Source: Haloferula helveola
GTDB lineage: Bacteria; Verrucomicrobiota; Verrucomicrobiia; Verrucomicrobiales; Akkermansiaceae
DNA length: 64,000 nt
Assembly: GCF_037076345.1 (NCBI RefSeq)
Contig: NZ_AP024702.1
Span: 3,224,001-3,288,000, forward strand
Reading direction: 5' to 3'
The notes beneath the pieces are model-generated. The model saw only the letters and a list, made by a program, of their open reading frames with translations, searched no databases and was not told the DNA's origin. A program made the translations under genes and the position numbers. Shown in pieces: positions 17,691-28,157 of the stretch (position 1 is its first letter; every line of letters begins with the position of its first letter).

Positions 17691-19010
17691 TCAGCTCCGG
17701 CCAAGGGCCTCCATGACCCGCCGGTGGGCCGCTTCGACCGGCTCGCGGTCGCAGCCGTCGACGCTCGATGCGCAGGCGAGCACGGCATCGGCATGTTCGG
17801 CGATGGCATCCCGGTGGGTGTCGAGCATCGCCCGGTCTCCGATTTCTTCCAGCACGTCCAGTAACCGGATCGCGATGTCCGCACGGTCCGCCGCGGCCTG
17901 GCGGATCTGATGGAACGCCGCACCGAGGAGATCGGCGAAGACGGTCGGACGGACGCGGACCCGCGGAACCTTTTCGGCATCGCTGAAGGTGCGCTTCGGA
18001 AGCTTGCGGGTCGCCACTTTGCCCAGCGCATCGCCCAGATAGTCGATGCAGTTCATCGCGGTGAACGGATCGTTGATACCGGGCGAAAGGGCGCGCAAGG
18101 CGACTTCGACGAGTTGGCGGAGGCAGAATTCGAAGTCCTGCTCGGCGGTGCGGATCCTGTCGAGAAGGACGTCGCGGCGCAGTCTCTGAAGCTCTGCATC
18201 CTCCAGGTCGCCATCGTGGCTCACCGCGAGCAAGGTGCTGCCTTCCTGCACGAACTGTCCCGGACGAAGCAAGACGCGGCAACGCACCCCGAGTTCCGCA
18301 CAGGTCTCGACCAGTCCTTCGACATTGATCGCGGCGATGTAGCCGCTGCGGTTCGCATTGATCGGGATTTCGTTCTCGATCGTCTCCCACTCCGACTTCT
18401 CCTGGTCGGCCTTGCGTTCGTCCGGGTCCTCCGGCCGGCAGTCGGGGAAGAACCGCTCGATCGCCTGGTCGAGCTCGGAGTGGATCGACGAGATGATCCG
18501 GTCCGCCTGCAGCGAGACGGAAATGTGATGCACGAAGTGGATGAAGGTCGCCAGGCTGGTGAGCGTGGCGAGGAAGGCGCCGAGGGTGGCGATGTGCGGG
18601 ATGAACTCGCCTTCCTCCGCGCTGCGCACCGCGCGCAGGACGATCAGGCAGAATACGAAGTTGCCCAGCAGCATGCCGAGCGCGAACTGGTTGGGCAGCG
18701 AGCGGATGAAGTTGCGGAGGATCCGGCTGCCGAACTGGCTCGATGCCAGCGTCAGCGCGACCAGCGTGGCCGAGAAGGTCAAGCCGGCCAGCGTCAGCAC
18801 CGCGGTGGCGGCGGTCGAAAGCAGCGACCGGACTCCGTCGGCGGAAACCGCCTCCGGTTGAAGCCACTGGGTGAAGCTGTCGCTGGCATCCGAACGGTCG
18901 AATGCGATGATGGCATGCGCGATCACTGCGGAAAGCACGACCAGCGACCCCGGAACGAACCAGAAGCTCGTCCGCAACCTCGACCAGAAGTGTTCGAGCC
19001 AGGTTCTCAT
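17691..19010 (-). CDS. DUF2254 membrane protein
   Basis: A 439-residue protein, taking the ATG at 19010 (MRTWLEHFWSRLRTSFWFVP). Four hydrophobic helices are visible in the first 180 residues, followed by a large cytoplasmic part with GINDPFTAMNCIDYLGDAL, the hallmark of DUF2254. The function of the family is unknown. It is flanked by REP-like pairs on both sides and reads toward the pseudopilin operon. Confidence 0.82.
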   Translation of the reverse strand: MRTWLEHFWSRLRTSFWFVPGSLVVLSAVIAHAIIAFDRSDASDSFTQWLQPEAVSADGVRSLLSTAATAVLTLAGLTFSATLVALTLASSQFGSRILRNFIRSLPNQFALGMLLGNFVFCLIVLRAVRSAEEGEFIPHIATLGAFLATLTSLATFIHFVHHISVSLQADRIISSIHSELDQAIERFFPDCRPEDPDERKADQEKSEWETIENEIPINANRSGYIAAINVEGLVETCAELGVRCRVLLRPGQFVQEGSTLLAVSHDGDLEDAELQRLRRDVLLDRIRTAEQDFEFCLRQLVEVALRALSPGINDPFTAMNCIDYLGDALGKVATRKLPKRTFSDAEKVPRVRVRPTVFADLLGAAFHQIRQAAADRADIAIRLLDVLEEIGDRAMLDTHRDAIAEHADAVLACASSVDGCDREPVEAAHRRVMEALGRS

Positions 19011-19083
19011 CGGTGCGGCGCCTCGGTCATCTCGCGGATGTTGGACTCCATCGCACAGTGATAGCGAGAACCAAGCGCGAGCG

Positions 19084-19167
19084 TGGGGAAAGCGGCTTTG
19101 CAAGCCGCTGGTTCAGTCTGGTATCCGATCTCCGACGCAGCGGCTTTCAAAGCCGCTCTCCCCATTT
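19084..19167. repeat. REP-like palindromes
   Basis: GGGGAAAGCGGCTTTGCAAGCC and AGCGGCTTTCAAAGCCGCTCTC form two hairpins in opposite orientation between comM and the DUF2254 gene. Same family as 17563-17650. Confidence 0.6.
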
Positions 19168-19179
19168 CAGGTGTCGCTG

Positions 19180-20712
19180 TTAGTTGAACAGATTCCGGTC
19201 GAGGCTGCGGTACTGGATGGCTTCGAGCACGTGATGGGTGGCGATCCGTTCCGAGTCCTCGAGATCGGCCAGGGTCCGGGCGACTTTCAGAATCCGGTCG
19301 TGGGCGCGGGCCGAGAAGTTGAGGGTCTCCATCGCCTGCTCGAGGTAGGACGACCCTTCGGCATCCAGTTCGCAGAAGGCGCGCACCTGCCGTGGCCCCA
19401 TGCCGGAGTTGGTGCGGGTCGCGGTGCCGGCGAACCGCCGCCGCTGAAGCTCCCGTGCCGTGACGATCCGCTGGCGGATGCTTGCCGAACTCTCACCCCG
19501 CTCCTTTCCCGAAAGTTCCCGGTAGTCGACCAGCGGCACGTCGACGTGGAGATCGATGCGATCGAGCAACGGCCCGGAGATCCGCTGCCGGTACTGCTCG
19601 ATCTTCCGCGGTGAGCAGCGGCAGTCCCTCTTACTGTCTCCATAGTAGCCACAGGGACACGGATTGAGCGCGGCCACGAGCATCGACGATGCGGGGAAGG
19701 TGAGGGAGCCGGCGGCGCGGGAAATCGTGACGTGACCGTCCTCGAGCGGCTGGCGCATCACCTCGAGCGTCTGGCGACGGAACTCCGGAAGTTCGTCGAG
19801 AAAGAGCACGCCGCGGTGAGCCAGTGACACCTCTCCGGGACCGGGGTTGGTGCCGCCACCGAGCAGGCCTGCGTCGGAAATCGTGTGATGCGGCGACCGG
19901 AATGGCCGGGTGGTGAGAAAGGAGCGCTTGGGATCGAGCAGGCCGGAGATCGAGTGGATCTTGGTGACCTCGATCGCCTCGTCCTCGCTCATGTCCGGCA
20001 TGATCGTCGGCAGCCGCTTGGCGAGCATCGACTTGCCGGTGCCCGGAGGTCCGACCATCAGAAGGTTGTGGCCGCCGGCGACCGCGACCTCCAGCGCGCG
20101 CTTCACGTGGTGCTGGCCTTTCACCTCGTCGAAGTCGACCTCGTAGCTCCGGCTTTCTCCGAAGAAGCGGGTGCGGTCGATACGGACCGGCTCGATCGTT
20201 TCCTCGCCGATCAGGAACCGCCATGCCTGATAGAGATTTCGGATCGGGTAGATGTCGACGCCTTCGATGACGGCGGCTTCAGGGGCGTTCGCCTCGGGAA
20301 CCAGCACCCGCCGCCGGCCGCGGGCCTTCGCTTCCAGCGCGATCGAGAGCACGCCTTTCACCGGCCTCACCGAGCCGTCGAGCGCCAGTTCTCCTACGAT
20401 GCAGCAGTCCTCCCCGGGCAACTCGACTTCTTCGGAGGCCGACGCCATCGCCAGGGCGATCGGCAGGTCGAAGGACGGCCCTTCCTTCTTCACGTCCGCA
20501 GGGGCGAGGTTGACCGTCTTGGTCCCGTCCGCCATCCGCAGCGGGGAGGCGGAGACGGCGGAAATCACCCGCTGTGAGGATTCGCGAACCGCCGCATCCG
20601 GCAGCCCGACGACCACCACGGTGGGAGTCTCGGAGTTGCGCACATTGACCTCCACTTCCACCTCGAGGGCCTCGACACCCCGAAGCGCTGCGGAATACAG
20701 ACGACTGATCAT
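19180..20712 (-). CDS. comM: YifB/ComM-type Mg-chelatase-like AAA+ ATPase
   Basis: A 510-residue protein. The N-terminal ChlI-like domain (about 1-170; [15 protein letters not shown]) is followed by an AAA+ module with Walker [16 protein letters not shown] (about residue 220), Walker B and a [15 protein letters not shown] zinc-type cluster. A C-terminal Mg-chelatase domain ends the protein. ComM homologues promote branch migration of DNA during natural transformation. The length is normal. Confidence 0.9.
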   Translation of the reverse strand: MISRLYSAALRGVEALEVEVEVNVRNSETPTVVVVGLPDAAVRESSQRVISAVSASPLRMADGTKTVNLAPADVKKEGPSFDLPIALAMASASEEVELPGEDCCIVGELALDGSVRPVKGVLSIALEAKARGRRRVLVPEANAPEAAVIEGVDIYPIRNLYQAWRFLIGEETIEPVRIDRTRFFGESRSYEVDFDEVKGQHHVKRALEVAVAGGHNLLMVGPPGTGKSMLAKRLPTIMPDMSEDEAIEVTKIHSISGLLDPKRSFLTTRPFRSPHHTISDAGLLGGGTNPGPGEVSLAHRGVLFLDELPEFRRQTLEVMRQPLEDGHVTISRAAGSLTFPASSMLVAALNPCPCGYYGDSKRDCRCSPRKIEQYRQRISGPLLDRIDLHVDVPLVDYRELSGKERGESSASIRQRIVTARELQRRRFAGTATRTNSGMGPRQVRAFCELDAEGSSYLEQAMETLNFSARAHDRILKVARTLADLEDSERIATHHVLEAIQYRSLDRNLFN

Positions 20713-20784
20713 GCGAACAGTATTAGCGGTAAGCCCGGCCTTTCGTCAATGCCAAGCCTTCCGGGGAGGCAGCCCGTCTCCGAC

Positions 20785-20826
20785 AAAAACGGCGGCCTCC
20801 CGTCAGGAAGGCCGCCGCAGGTTTTT
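20785..20826. terminator. Rho-independent terminator (bidirectional)
   Basis: A stem of CGGCGGCCT with AGGCCGCCG. It is flanked by AAAAA on the left and TTTTTT on the right, so it can work on both strands. It ends the 1550-residue surface protein gene. Confidence 0.82.
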
Positions 20827-20846
20827 TCGGGTGATCGATCGGAAGA

Positions 20847-23800
20847 TCAGTTCTCGGTGGCGCTCAGGCGACCGAAGAGGGTGCCGTTGCCGGAGGCGAA
20901 GCTGTCGGGGATCTTGACCGTCACGGAGTCCGTCGGGCTGCCGTCGACCACTTCCACCACGACGCCGCTGCCGAGCGTCTGGCTGGTCAGCGGAATCACG
21001 TCGGTGTTTCCGAAGCCGAGGTCGCCGCTGTAGTCGATGCTCAGCACCACCGGAGCGATGCCGTCGAGGCGCTCGAAGCTCAGCGTCAGGAAGCCGGGTT
21101 CGGTTCCCGGTTGCGGAAGCAGGCCGGCGGCGTTGGCATTCACATCGGCCGCGCCGAGGATGAAGGCCATGCCGTTCGAGATCCCGTCGCCGTTGGCGTC
21201 GTCTTCGAACAACGCGCCACCGCTCCAGATCGTGTAAGGCGTGCCCGCCGTGACCGTGATGGTGGTGTCGTCCTGAAGCGCCGAGGTCGTGTCGAGCGCG
21301 TTGCCGGCAAGATCCTCGATCACCGCACCGGAGGCGATCTGAAGAATCAGGTCACCGGCCACACCGGGCGAAACCGTCACCTCGAAGACCGCCGGGTCGC
21401 CCGTGGTGGCGACGCTGTCGATGGTTGCGGCGGACGTGCCACCGTCTTCGAAGTCCCCGGTTTCAACGGTGCCGTCGTTGATCGGCTCGTCGAAGGTCAC
21501 GGTGTAGACCACCGTGTCGGAGGTGGTGATCGGACCGCCACCGACGTCGTCGGCGATCGAGACGAGCGTCGGGTCCGTGGTGTCCGGCGGGCCGGCAGCA
21601 CTTACGGTCAGCACCTCGGAGAGCCCGTAGAGGGCGGCCTCGGTTGCTTGGCCGGATGTCCCGCGGCTTTCCCAGAACTTCGTCTCGGCGCTGAAGATGC
21701 CGAAGCGCGGGCTGGCAACGCCGAGGGCGGCGTTGGCGGTCCCGTTGTCATTGGTGCCGGTCCATACACCTCCGTAGGGATTGAACAACGGAATGGTATT
21801 GGTGGGACGTGCGGCGTTCTCCTCGTCGCGGTTGATGTGGTTGTTCGTCACTCCGTCCCAAAGATCGCTGTAGTCGTTGGCAGCGATCGTGGTTCCGTTC
21901 ATGAGGTAGATCGGCTCGCCTGTGCCGTCGACACCGGGATTGGTGGAGGTGTTGGTGCGTGCGTCAACGGCCGGGATTCCTCCGCCATCTCCCGCGGCCG
22001 ATGCGATCGCGAACCAGCTTGCCGACCCGAGACCGAGGGAACTCGCGTTGGCGGCGTTCTGCACGAGGGTGTTGTAGGTGGCGATGTCGTTCGAGGTCGC
22101 GTCGGTCGTTCCGCTGGTGACGAAGGCGAGACGGTAGTTGTCGCCGATCTGCCACAGGTTTCCGGTCGCCGGGTTGATCCCGTTGTTGTTAGTGAGGCTG
22201 AGAACCCCGAGCTGCGTGCTGAGGTCGCCAATGTCGCGGACGGTCACGGTGCTGTCGTCGAGCACAGGCCCGGTCAGGCTGTTGCCGAACAGGTCGTCGA
22301 ATGACGCGCTGCCGTCAGCCTGCAGGGCGATGGTGCCCGTGCCGCTGGCGGTCACCACCACTTCGATCACGTTGAGATCGGTCTGGGTGACGCTGTCGAT
22401 CGTCACCGGAGCCGAGCCGCTGCTCGAGAAGTCTGCGGTGGTCGCCGAGGTCGTGATCGCTTCGTCGAAGGTGAACGAGAAGGTGACCGACGGCTGGAGG
22501 GAGAGGAAGACCTCGCCGTTGACCGAGTCGTCGGTGACCGTCGCCACCGGCGCTGCGGCGTCGGCGGGCGCGCTGGTCACGGTGAGCACGCTGTCGCCGC
22601 TCATCCAGGCAGCTTCGTAGTCGACGGTGGCCGGTGTTCCGACCCGGCCGTAGGTGCCGGCGGGGAACGGGAAGCCCTGGATGTTGAGCAGGTTAATTGT
22701 GTTGTCAGCGTCCATCTGAATCCGGTTGGAGCCGTCGCCGGACGGTCCCTTGGCGTCGATGTTGAGCGTCCCGGCGGCGTCCATCGCTCCGGATGCGTCG
22801 AACTCGAGTTTGAGCGTCGCATCGTTGCTTGCCGCGGACTCGAGAGTCACGTTGCCCGCTCCCAAGGAGCCGGCCGCGCTTGCCCGCACCGTACCGTGGC
22901 TGCCGCCGCGTCCGTTGATGCCACGGATCACCAGATGGCTGAAGGTGTTGTTGGCGTCGAAGACCACGGTCGGGCCGCTGGCGTTGGACTGCAGCGTGAA
23001 CTGGTGCGCTCCGGTGATCGGTTCGCCGAAGTTCGGGCTGGCCGGTGTCTGGGTCGATTCACCGCAGCTGAAGGTGACGTCTCCCTGGAGCACGATCGCT
23101 GGCACATCGGGGGTTCCGCTGGTGCGACCTTTGATCAGGACACCGTCACCCATCGTGATCGTGGTCGATCCGGCGGTGCCGAGGCAGTTCCAGGACTCGA
23201 CGAAGTTGTTCGTCCAGCCGACCTGGATGGTCGTGTTCGGTTCCATCGTCAGGTCGCCGGTGTAGGTCGGCGTGCTGGCGCTCCAGACGGTCACCCACGG
23301 GTTGGCCGCCGCGATGGTCGGGCTGAGTCCTCCAGAAGGAACTCCCACGTCCCAGTTGGCCGGGTTGTTCCAGCGGTCGTTCTTGTTGTTGTTGTCGCCG
23401 ATGTAGAGCGTCGAAGAAGCCGTCGAGAAACTCCACGTCGTGTCGTCGGCGATGCCGGCGAAATCGAGATCGTTGTAGTTGCGGATTGCCGTCGAGCCGA
23501 TGCGCACCGCGTAGTTGACCGCCGCCGTCAGCGGATCGGTCGGGGTGATGGTGACAGTCGAACCGCTGACCGAGACCTGTGAGGCATCGTCGATCGGGAT
23601 GACCGTGTCGACACCGTCGGTGAGGTTCTTGAGCGTGATCGCGTTCGCGCCGTCGATTCCGGTGACGAGCAGGTCGTCGATATACAGACCGATGTAGAGG
23701 TTGCTGGTGCCCACATATCGGAATTCGAAATACACGTTGTGTCCGACGGCGTCGGAGATGTCGAATGGCCCGTAGGTCGCCCAGTCGGAGGTCACCGGCG

Positions 23801-25499
23801 GAGTCAGCGAGCTGGCAGGTACCGTGTAGAGCAGGGTGTCGGTTCCGACTTCTTTGACGAGGACCTCGATGGTGTCACCGTCGACCGAGTCCACCGCGGC
23901 GGCGAACTGCAGTTGGGCGGATGCCACGCCGGTGAGATCGACGCCACTGCCGGCCGCGTCGGGGCCTTGGAGGATCGAATCGGCAGCAGTGTTGATCGTG
24001 CCCGAAGGCGTGCCGCCGGCGCCGAGTGCTGTCGCCCAGCAGTTGGTCGAGCCATTGTTGCCGGTGGTGATGATCAGGCCGGCGTCGTTGTCCGAGTTCG
24101 GAGCGCCCCATGCCCAGTCGTTGGGCGTGCCAACGGTCGTGAAGTTGCCGCCATCGGCTTCGAAGTCCTCGTCGAGAAGCACCAGTGAGGCGCCGGAGTT
24201 CAGGAGGACGTCTTCGTCAAAGGTGACAGTGAGGGTGGTGTCGAGCAGCACTTCGGTCGAGTCGTCAACCGGATCGAAGGTGGTCGTTACCGGGGCGGTC
24301 CCATCCACCGCGACGGTGGTGAAGGTCCATTGACCCGCCGAGGTGCCGTCGAAGTCATTCGGAGTGTCGGCGGTGTCGGTCACGACCCCCGATGGAATCT
24401 GCACTTCGTATTCGGTGCCGAACGCCAGATTGGAACTCAGATCGATCGAGAGTTCCTTGCCCGAGATCGTGATCTGCGAATCACCAATCGCAATCGGCGT
24501 CGAGGTGGCGGCGCCCGAAGGATCCTCGATGATCGTGATGCTGCCGGTGCCGGCCTGGATAACTTCGTTGAAGGTCGCGACGAGCACCGCACCTGGATAG
24601 ATGCCGGTCGCATCGTCGGTCGGATCGGTCGAGCTGATGGTCGGGGCTGCGGTGTCAGGACCGGAAAGCGCCTGGTAGTTCGCGAGAACCTCGCCCGCGG
24701 TGAGCGCCTGCGAGCCGTAAACCCGGAAAATCGATATGTCGCCGTCGAACTCGCCGTCACTTGCGGTTTCCGCCAAACTGTTGTTGGCGTTTCCAAGACC
24801 GGTTCCGTCACCGCCGCAGTAGTCGTCGAGTGCGGTATTGTCGTTGTCGTTCGAGGCGTCGTCGAAAGCGGTCGCCGTCAGGTTGTCGTCCACCAGCGCT
24901 CCATCGACGTAGATTTCCATGCTGTCGATCGAGCCGCCGCCCGCAGCCTCGTCATATACCAGAACGATCTGGCGAAACTCGGTGGTGTCGATCACCGCGC
25001 TGACGGTTTCGATCGATGCGCCACTGCCGCCGTCGATGGTGAAATGAACGGTACCCGAGTCGTCGGACGCGGTGCCGGTCTCATACCAGATGGCGAAACC
25101 GGTTCCGGATCCTCCGCTTTCGTAGATCACTTGGTTGGCGTCACCCGTGTCGGTCGGTTTCAGCCAGAACTCCCAGGTCGTCGCGTCGCCTTCTCCGAAA
25201 AGGCCGTTCCAGGTCAAGTTGTCGGAGTCACCACCGCCGCCGGTAAAGCGGTAGGCATTCGTGATGCCCGACAGTCCGGTGGTCACTGACTCAAGGCTCA
25301 CATCGCCGCCGAAGCCAAAGTCATGGCTGGAGTTGGCGGTCGTCGAAATCCAGCTCGCACTGCTGATCGCGCTCGCGGGATTCTGGGCATCGAAGTTGAG
25401 TTCGAAGCCCGGAGTGACCTGAGCCTGCAGCGCGGGCAGGGAGAGAAGGGCCGGGATCAGGATCCGGCCCCAGACGGTTCGGGGTTTTGATGGTATCAT
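20847..25499 (-). CDS. Giant secreted multidomain surface protein (LamG, Ig-like)
   Basis: A 1550-residue protein. A signal peptide (about 1-26, ending LQAQ) is followed by a LamG/concanavalin-like domain (about 30-275), two SbsA/Big_5-type Ig-like domains (about 285-395 and 400 onward, with TFDEDVLL) and a region like autotransporter passengers (WNNPANWDVGVPSGG). Further Ig-like SwmB-type repeats and a DANGDGISNGMAF calcium-binding-type end follow. Exported and probably on the cell surface or released. GC and codon use are like the host. It is divergent from the GntR regulator, which may control it. Confidence 0.8.
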   Translation of the reverse strand: MIPSKPRTVWGRILIPALLSLPALQAQVTPGFELNFDAQNPASAISSASWISTTANSSHDFGFGGDVSLESVTTGLSGITNAYRFTGGGGDSDNLTWNGLFGEGDATTWEFWLKPTDTGDANQVIYESGGSGTGFAIWYETGTASDDSGTVHFTIDGGSGASIETVSAVIDTTEFRQIVLVYDEAAGGGSIDSMEIYVDGALVDDNLTATAFDDASNDNDNTALDDYCGGDGTGLGNANNSLAETASDGEFDGDISIFRVYGSQALTAGEVLANYQALSGPDTAAPTISSTDPTDDATGIYPGAVLVATFNEVIQAGTGSITIIEDPSGAATSTPIAIGDSQITISGKELSIDLSSNLAFGTEYEVQIPSGVVTDTADTPNDFDGTSAGQWTFTTVAVDGTAPVTTTFDPVDDSTEVLLDTTLTVTFDEDVLLNSGASLVLLDEDFEADGGNFTTVGTPNDWAWGAPNSDNDAGLIITTGNNGSTNCWATALGAGGTPSGTINTAADSILQGPDAAGSGVDLTGVASAQLQFAAAVDSVDGDTIEVLVKEVGTDTLLYTVPASSLTPPVTSDWATYGPFDISDAVGHNVYFEFRYVGTSNLYIGLYIDDLLVTGIDGANAITLKNLTDGVDTVIPIDDASQVSVSGSTVTITPTDPLTAAVNYAVRIGSTAIRNYNDLDFAGIADDTTWSFSTASSTLYIGDNNNKNDRWNNPANWDVGVPSGGLSPTIAAANPWVTVWSASTPTYTGDLTMEPNTTIQVGWTNNFVESWNCLGTAGSTTITMGDGVLIKGRTSGTPDVPAIVLQGDVTFSCGESTQTPASPNFGEPITGAHQFTLQSNASGPTVVFDANNTFSHLVIRGINGRGGSHGTVRASAAGSLGAGNVTLESAASNDATLKLEFDASGAMDAAGTLNIDAKGPSGDGSNRIQMDADNTINLLNIQGFPFPAGTYGRVGTPATVDYEAAWMSGDSVLTVTSAPADAAAPVATVTDDSVNGEVFLSLQPSVTFSFTFDEAITTSATTADFSSSGSAPVTIDSVTQTDLNVIEVVVTASGTGTIALQADGSASFDDLFGNSLTGPVLDDSTVTVRDIGDLSTQLGVLSLTNNNGINPATGNLWQIGDNYRLAFVTSGTTDATSNDIATYNTLVQNAANASSLGLGSASWFAIASAAGDGGGIPAVDARTNTSTNPGVDGTGEPIYLMNGTTIAANDYSDLWDGVTNNHINRDEENAARPTNTIPLFNPYGGVWTGTNDNGTANAALGVASPRFGIFSAETKFWESRGTSGQATEAALYGLSEVLTVSAAGPPDTTDPTLVSIADDVGGGPITTSDTVVYTVTFDEPINDGTVETGDFEDGGTSAATIDSVATTGDPAVFEVTVSPGVAGDLILQIASGAVIEDLAGNALDTTSALQDDTTITVTAGTPYTIWSGGALFEDDANGDGISNGMAFILGAADVNANAAGLLPQPGTEPGFLTLSFERLDGIAPVVLSIDYSGDLGFGNTDVIPLTSQTLGSGVVVEVVDGSPTDSVTVKIPDSFASGNGTLFGRLSATEN

Positions 25500-25566
25500 G
25501 CGTTTTATCGGTTTCGGGATAGAGAGCCAAACCGTATCCGTCGCAGGTCCGGCAATCTGAATCTGG

Positions 25567-26673
25567 TTGCCATCTATTCCATATTATGGAACACATGAAG
25601 CCTTGAAGCAGGGCGGTTTTCTTAGCATTTCCGAACAAATTGCCGATCACCTGCGGGAGGAGATCGCCCGCGGCAAGTGGGGCGGCGGCTTGCCCGGCGT
25701 GCATGCCTTGGCTTCGGAGATCGGGGTCAATTTCAAGACGGTCACGGCAGCGCTGCGGAAGCTGGAGGAAGAGGGTCTCGTAGTGCGCCCCGGGTCGGGG
25801 AAGCGGCGTCAGATCGCCATCCACGGGACAAGAGGGTCCAAGACCCTCGTCATCGGAATCTTGCACGCGGATGAGGCGGATATCCGGCTCCACTACCTTG
25901 TGGAACTGCAGCACCTGCTGATGAATGCCGGGCACTCGGTCCGGGTCGTGAGGTGTCCGTTGATGAACCGCGCCGGAGGAGATGGCCGGACCAACCGGAT
26001 CATCCGCGGCGCCGAGGTCAACGCGTGGATCGTGCTCGCCGGATCCCAGGAGTTGCTCAAGTGGATGATCGGGCGCGGCTTCCCGACCTTCGCGATGTTC
26101 GGCCGGCGCCGGCGTTTGCAGATCGCGGGGGTGGGTCCGGACAAGCTGCCGGCGGTTGCACAGGCGACGCGCAAGCTGATCGAGCTCGGTCACCGCAGGG
26201 TGGCGATGATCTGCCGGCCGGCGCGTCGACTTCCTCAACCCGGTGCTGCCGAGCGCGTTTTTCTCGAGGAACTCGGGAAGGGCGGCATCGAACCGAGTTC
26301 CTACCACCTGCCGCACTGGGAAGATAATCCGGAGAGCCTGCACCAGTCATTGTCGTCGCTCTTCGCGCTGACTCCGCCGACCGCGTTGCTGGTCGACGAA
26401 GTCGAACTCTACACCGCGGTGCAGCACTTTCTCAGCAACCGGGGCATCCGGGTGCCGGCGGACGTTTCGCTCATCTGCACGGACTCGGACCCGTCATTCG
26501 AATGGTGCCGACCAAAGGTCACACGCATCGCGTGGGACAGTGGCCCGGTGGTCCGGCGCATCGTCCGCTGGGCCGACAACATCAGCCGTGGGAAAAAGGA
26601 CCTCCGGCAAACGGCCACCACCGCCCGCTTTGTCGAGGGCGAGACGATCGGTCCGCCGAAACCCGGAATCTAG
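25567..26673 (+). CDS. GntR/LacI-hybrid transcriptional regulator
   Basis: A 368-residue protein with no ATG start. TTG at 25567 gives the longest form; TTG at 25603 gives MKQGGFLSISEQIADHL, closer to the GntR start. The winged helix (about 17-75; GVNFKTVTAALRKLEEEGLVV) is joined to a periplasmic-binding/LacI-like sensor (about 95-350). This layout is common in verrucomicrobial regulators near carbohydrate loci. It is transcribed away from the surface protein gene and may regulate both. Confidence 0.75.
   Translation: MPSIPYYGTHEALKQGGFLSISEQIADHLREEIARGKWGGGLPGVHALASEIGVNFKTVTAALRKLEEEGLVVRPGSGKRRQIAIHGTRGSKTLVIGILHADEADIRLHYLVELQHLLMNAGHSVRVVRCPLMNRAGGDGRTNRIIRGAEVNAWIVLAGSQELLKWMIGRGFPTFAMFGRRRRLQIAGVGPDKLPAVAQATRKLIELGHRRVAMICRPARRLPQPGAAERVFLEELGKGGIEPSSYHLPHWEDNPESLHQSLSSLFALTPPTALLVDEVELYTAVQHFLSNRGIRVPADVSLICTDSDPSFEWCRPKVTRIAWDSGPVVRRIVRWADNISRGKKDLRQTATTARFVEGETIGPPKPGI
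25577..25591. promoter_or_regulatory. Putative operator palindrome
   Basis: A perfect 15-bp palindrome, TTCCATATTATGGAA, in the 100 bases between the divergent surface protein and GntR genes. If the regulator starts at TTG 25603, it lies just upstream of it. Candidate autoregulatory site; not tested. Confidence 0.5.
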
Positions 26674-26687
26674 GTGTTCCGGCTTCC

Positions 26688-28157
26688 TTACGCCAGAACC
26701 CCGTCGACCACCTTGCCATGGACATCGGTCAGGCGGAACTGGCGGCCTTGGTAGCGGAAGGTCAGGCGCTCGTGGTCGATGCCGAGCAGGTGCAGTAGGG
26801 TGGCATTGAAATCATGCACGTGCACCGGATCGCGCGCGACGTTGTAGCCGAGTTCGTCCGACGCTCCGTGAATGTGGCCGGGCTTGGTTCCACCACCGGC
26901 CATCCACACGGTGTAGGCCTCCTTGTGGTGGTCGCGGCCGATCGCCGTCGATTGTCCTGAGCCGTTATTCGTCTGCGCCATCGGCGTGCGTCCGAACTCG
27001 GCGTTCCACACGACGAGGGTGTCGTCGAGCATGCCGCGCTGCTTGAGGTCCTTGATCAGTGCGGCGATCGGTTGGTCGACCTGCTTGGCCTTGTTCGGCA
27101 GGTTCTTGAATACGCTGTTGTGGTGGTCCCAGCCTTGGTCGAAGAGCTGGACGAAGCGCACCCCGCGCTCGACGAGCCGGCGCGCGAGCAGGCAGTTGTT
27201 GGCGAAACTCGTCTTGCCCGGCTGGGTGCCGTACATCTCGTGGATCGACTCGGGCTCGGAGTCGATCTCCATCAGTTCCGGCACCGATGCCTGCATGCGG
27301 TAGGCCATTTCATACTGCGCGATGCGGGTCGCGATTTCGGGATCGCCGACGTCGTCGAGGTGCATGCCGTTGAGATCCTTGACCGCATCGACCACCTTCC
27401 GGCGGTCGCCGCGAGTCATGCCGTTCGGGTCGGAAAGGTAAAGCACCGGGTCGCCCTGCGAGCGGAACTCGACGCCTTGGTGGACGGTCGGCAGGAAACC
27501 GGATCCCCACGCCGAGTTGCCGGCGCCGAGGACCTGGCCGGTGATCAGCACGACGAATCCCGGCAGGTTCCGGTTCTCACTGCCGATCCCGTAGGTCACC
27601 CACGAGCCGATGCTCGGGCGGCCGAAGCGGTTGAAACCGGTCAGCGAGAACAGCTGTGCCGGCGCGTGGTTGAACTGCTCGGTGTGGAGCGACTTGATGA
27701 AGCACAGGTCGTCGGCCACGCCCTGCAGATGCGGGAGCAGGTTGGAGATTTCGACACCCGACTGCCCGCAGCGCTTGAACGCGAACCGGTCCTCGGCAGG
27801 CGTGCCTTGCAGGTTCGGTTGCTCGCGGATGAAGGCGAGCTTCTTGCCGGCGAAGAACTCGTCCGGACACAGCTCGCCACTGCGCTTCTGCAACTCGGGC
27901 TTGAAGTCGAAGAGGTCGAGGTGTGACGGCGCGCCGACCATATGGATGAAGATCACGCTCTTCGCCTTCGGTGCGTGGTGCAGGCCGAGACGGGAAAGCG
28001 GGTCGGCTCCGGCGCCGAGGGCGTCGCTGCTCATCATCGAACCGAGCGCGGCACCGCCGAGTCCGAAGCCCGCCCGTTGGAAGAAGGTCCGTCGGGTCAG
28101 GTCGCGCAGCAGCGCCTGGCGGATTGCGGGAGGAGTCTGTGAAAACGGGTCGCTCAT
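26688..28157 (-). CDS. DUF1501 protein, Tat-exported
   Basis: A 489-residue protein. The ATG at 28157 overlaps the stop of the upstream DUF1549 gene (ATGA). The N-terminus has the twin-arginine motif [15 protein letters not shown]. The body is a typical DUF1501 (alkaline-phosphatase-superfamily-like) with [20 protein letters not shown], a metal-like set of Asp and His residues ([27 protein letters not shown]). DUF1501 proteins occur in pairs with DUF1549/1553 proteins in Verrucomicrobiota and Planctomycetota; the substrate is unknown. Confidence 0.85.
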   Translation of the reverse strand: MSDPFSQTPPAIRQALLRDLTRRTFFQRAGFGLGGAALGSMMSSDALGAGADPLSRLGLHHAPKAKSVIFIHMVGAPSHLDLFDFKPELQKRSGELCPDEFFAGKKLAFIREQPNLQGTPAEDRFAFKRCGQSGVEISNLLPHLQGVADDLCFIKSLHTEQFNHAPAQLFSLTGFNRFGRPSIGSWVTYGIGSENRNLPGFVVLITGQVLGAGNSAWGSGFLPTVHQGVEFRSQGDPVLYLSDPNGMTRGDRRKVVDAVKDLNGMHLDDVGDPEIATRIAQYEMAYRMQASVPELMEIDSEPESIHEMYGTQPGKTSFANNCLLARRLVERGVRFVQLFDQGWDHHNSVFKNLPNKAKQVDQPIAALIKDLKQRGMLDDTLVVWNAEFGRTPMAQTNNGSGQSTAIGRDHHKEAYTVWMAGGGTKPGHIHGASDELGYNVARDPVHVHDFNATLLHLLGIDHERLTFRYQGRQFRLTDVHGKVVDGVLA

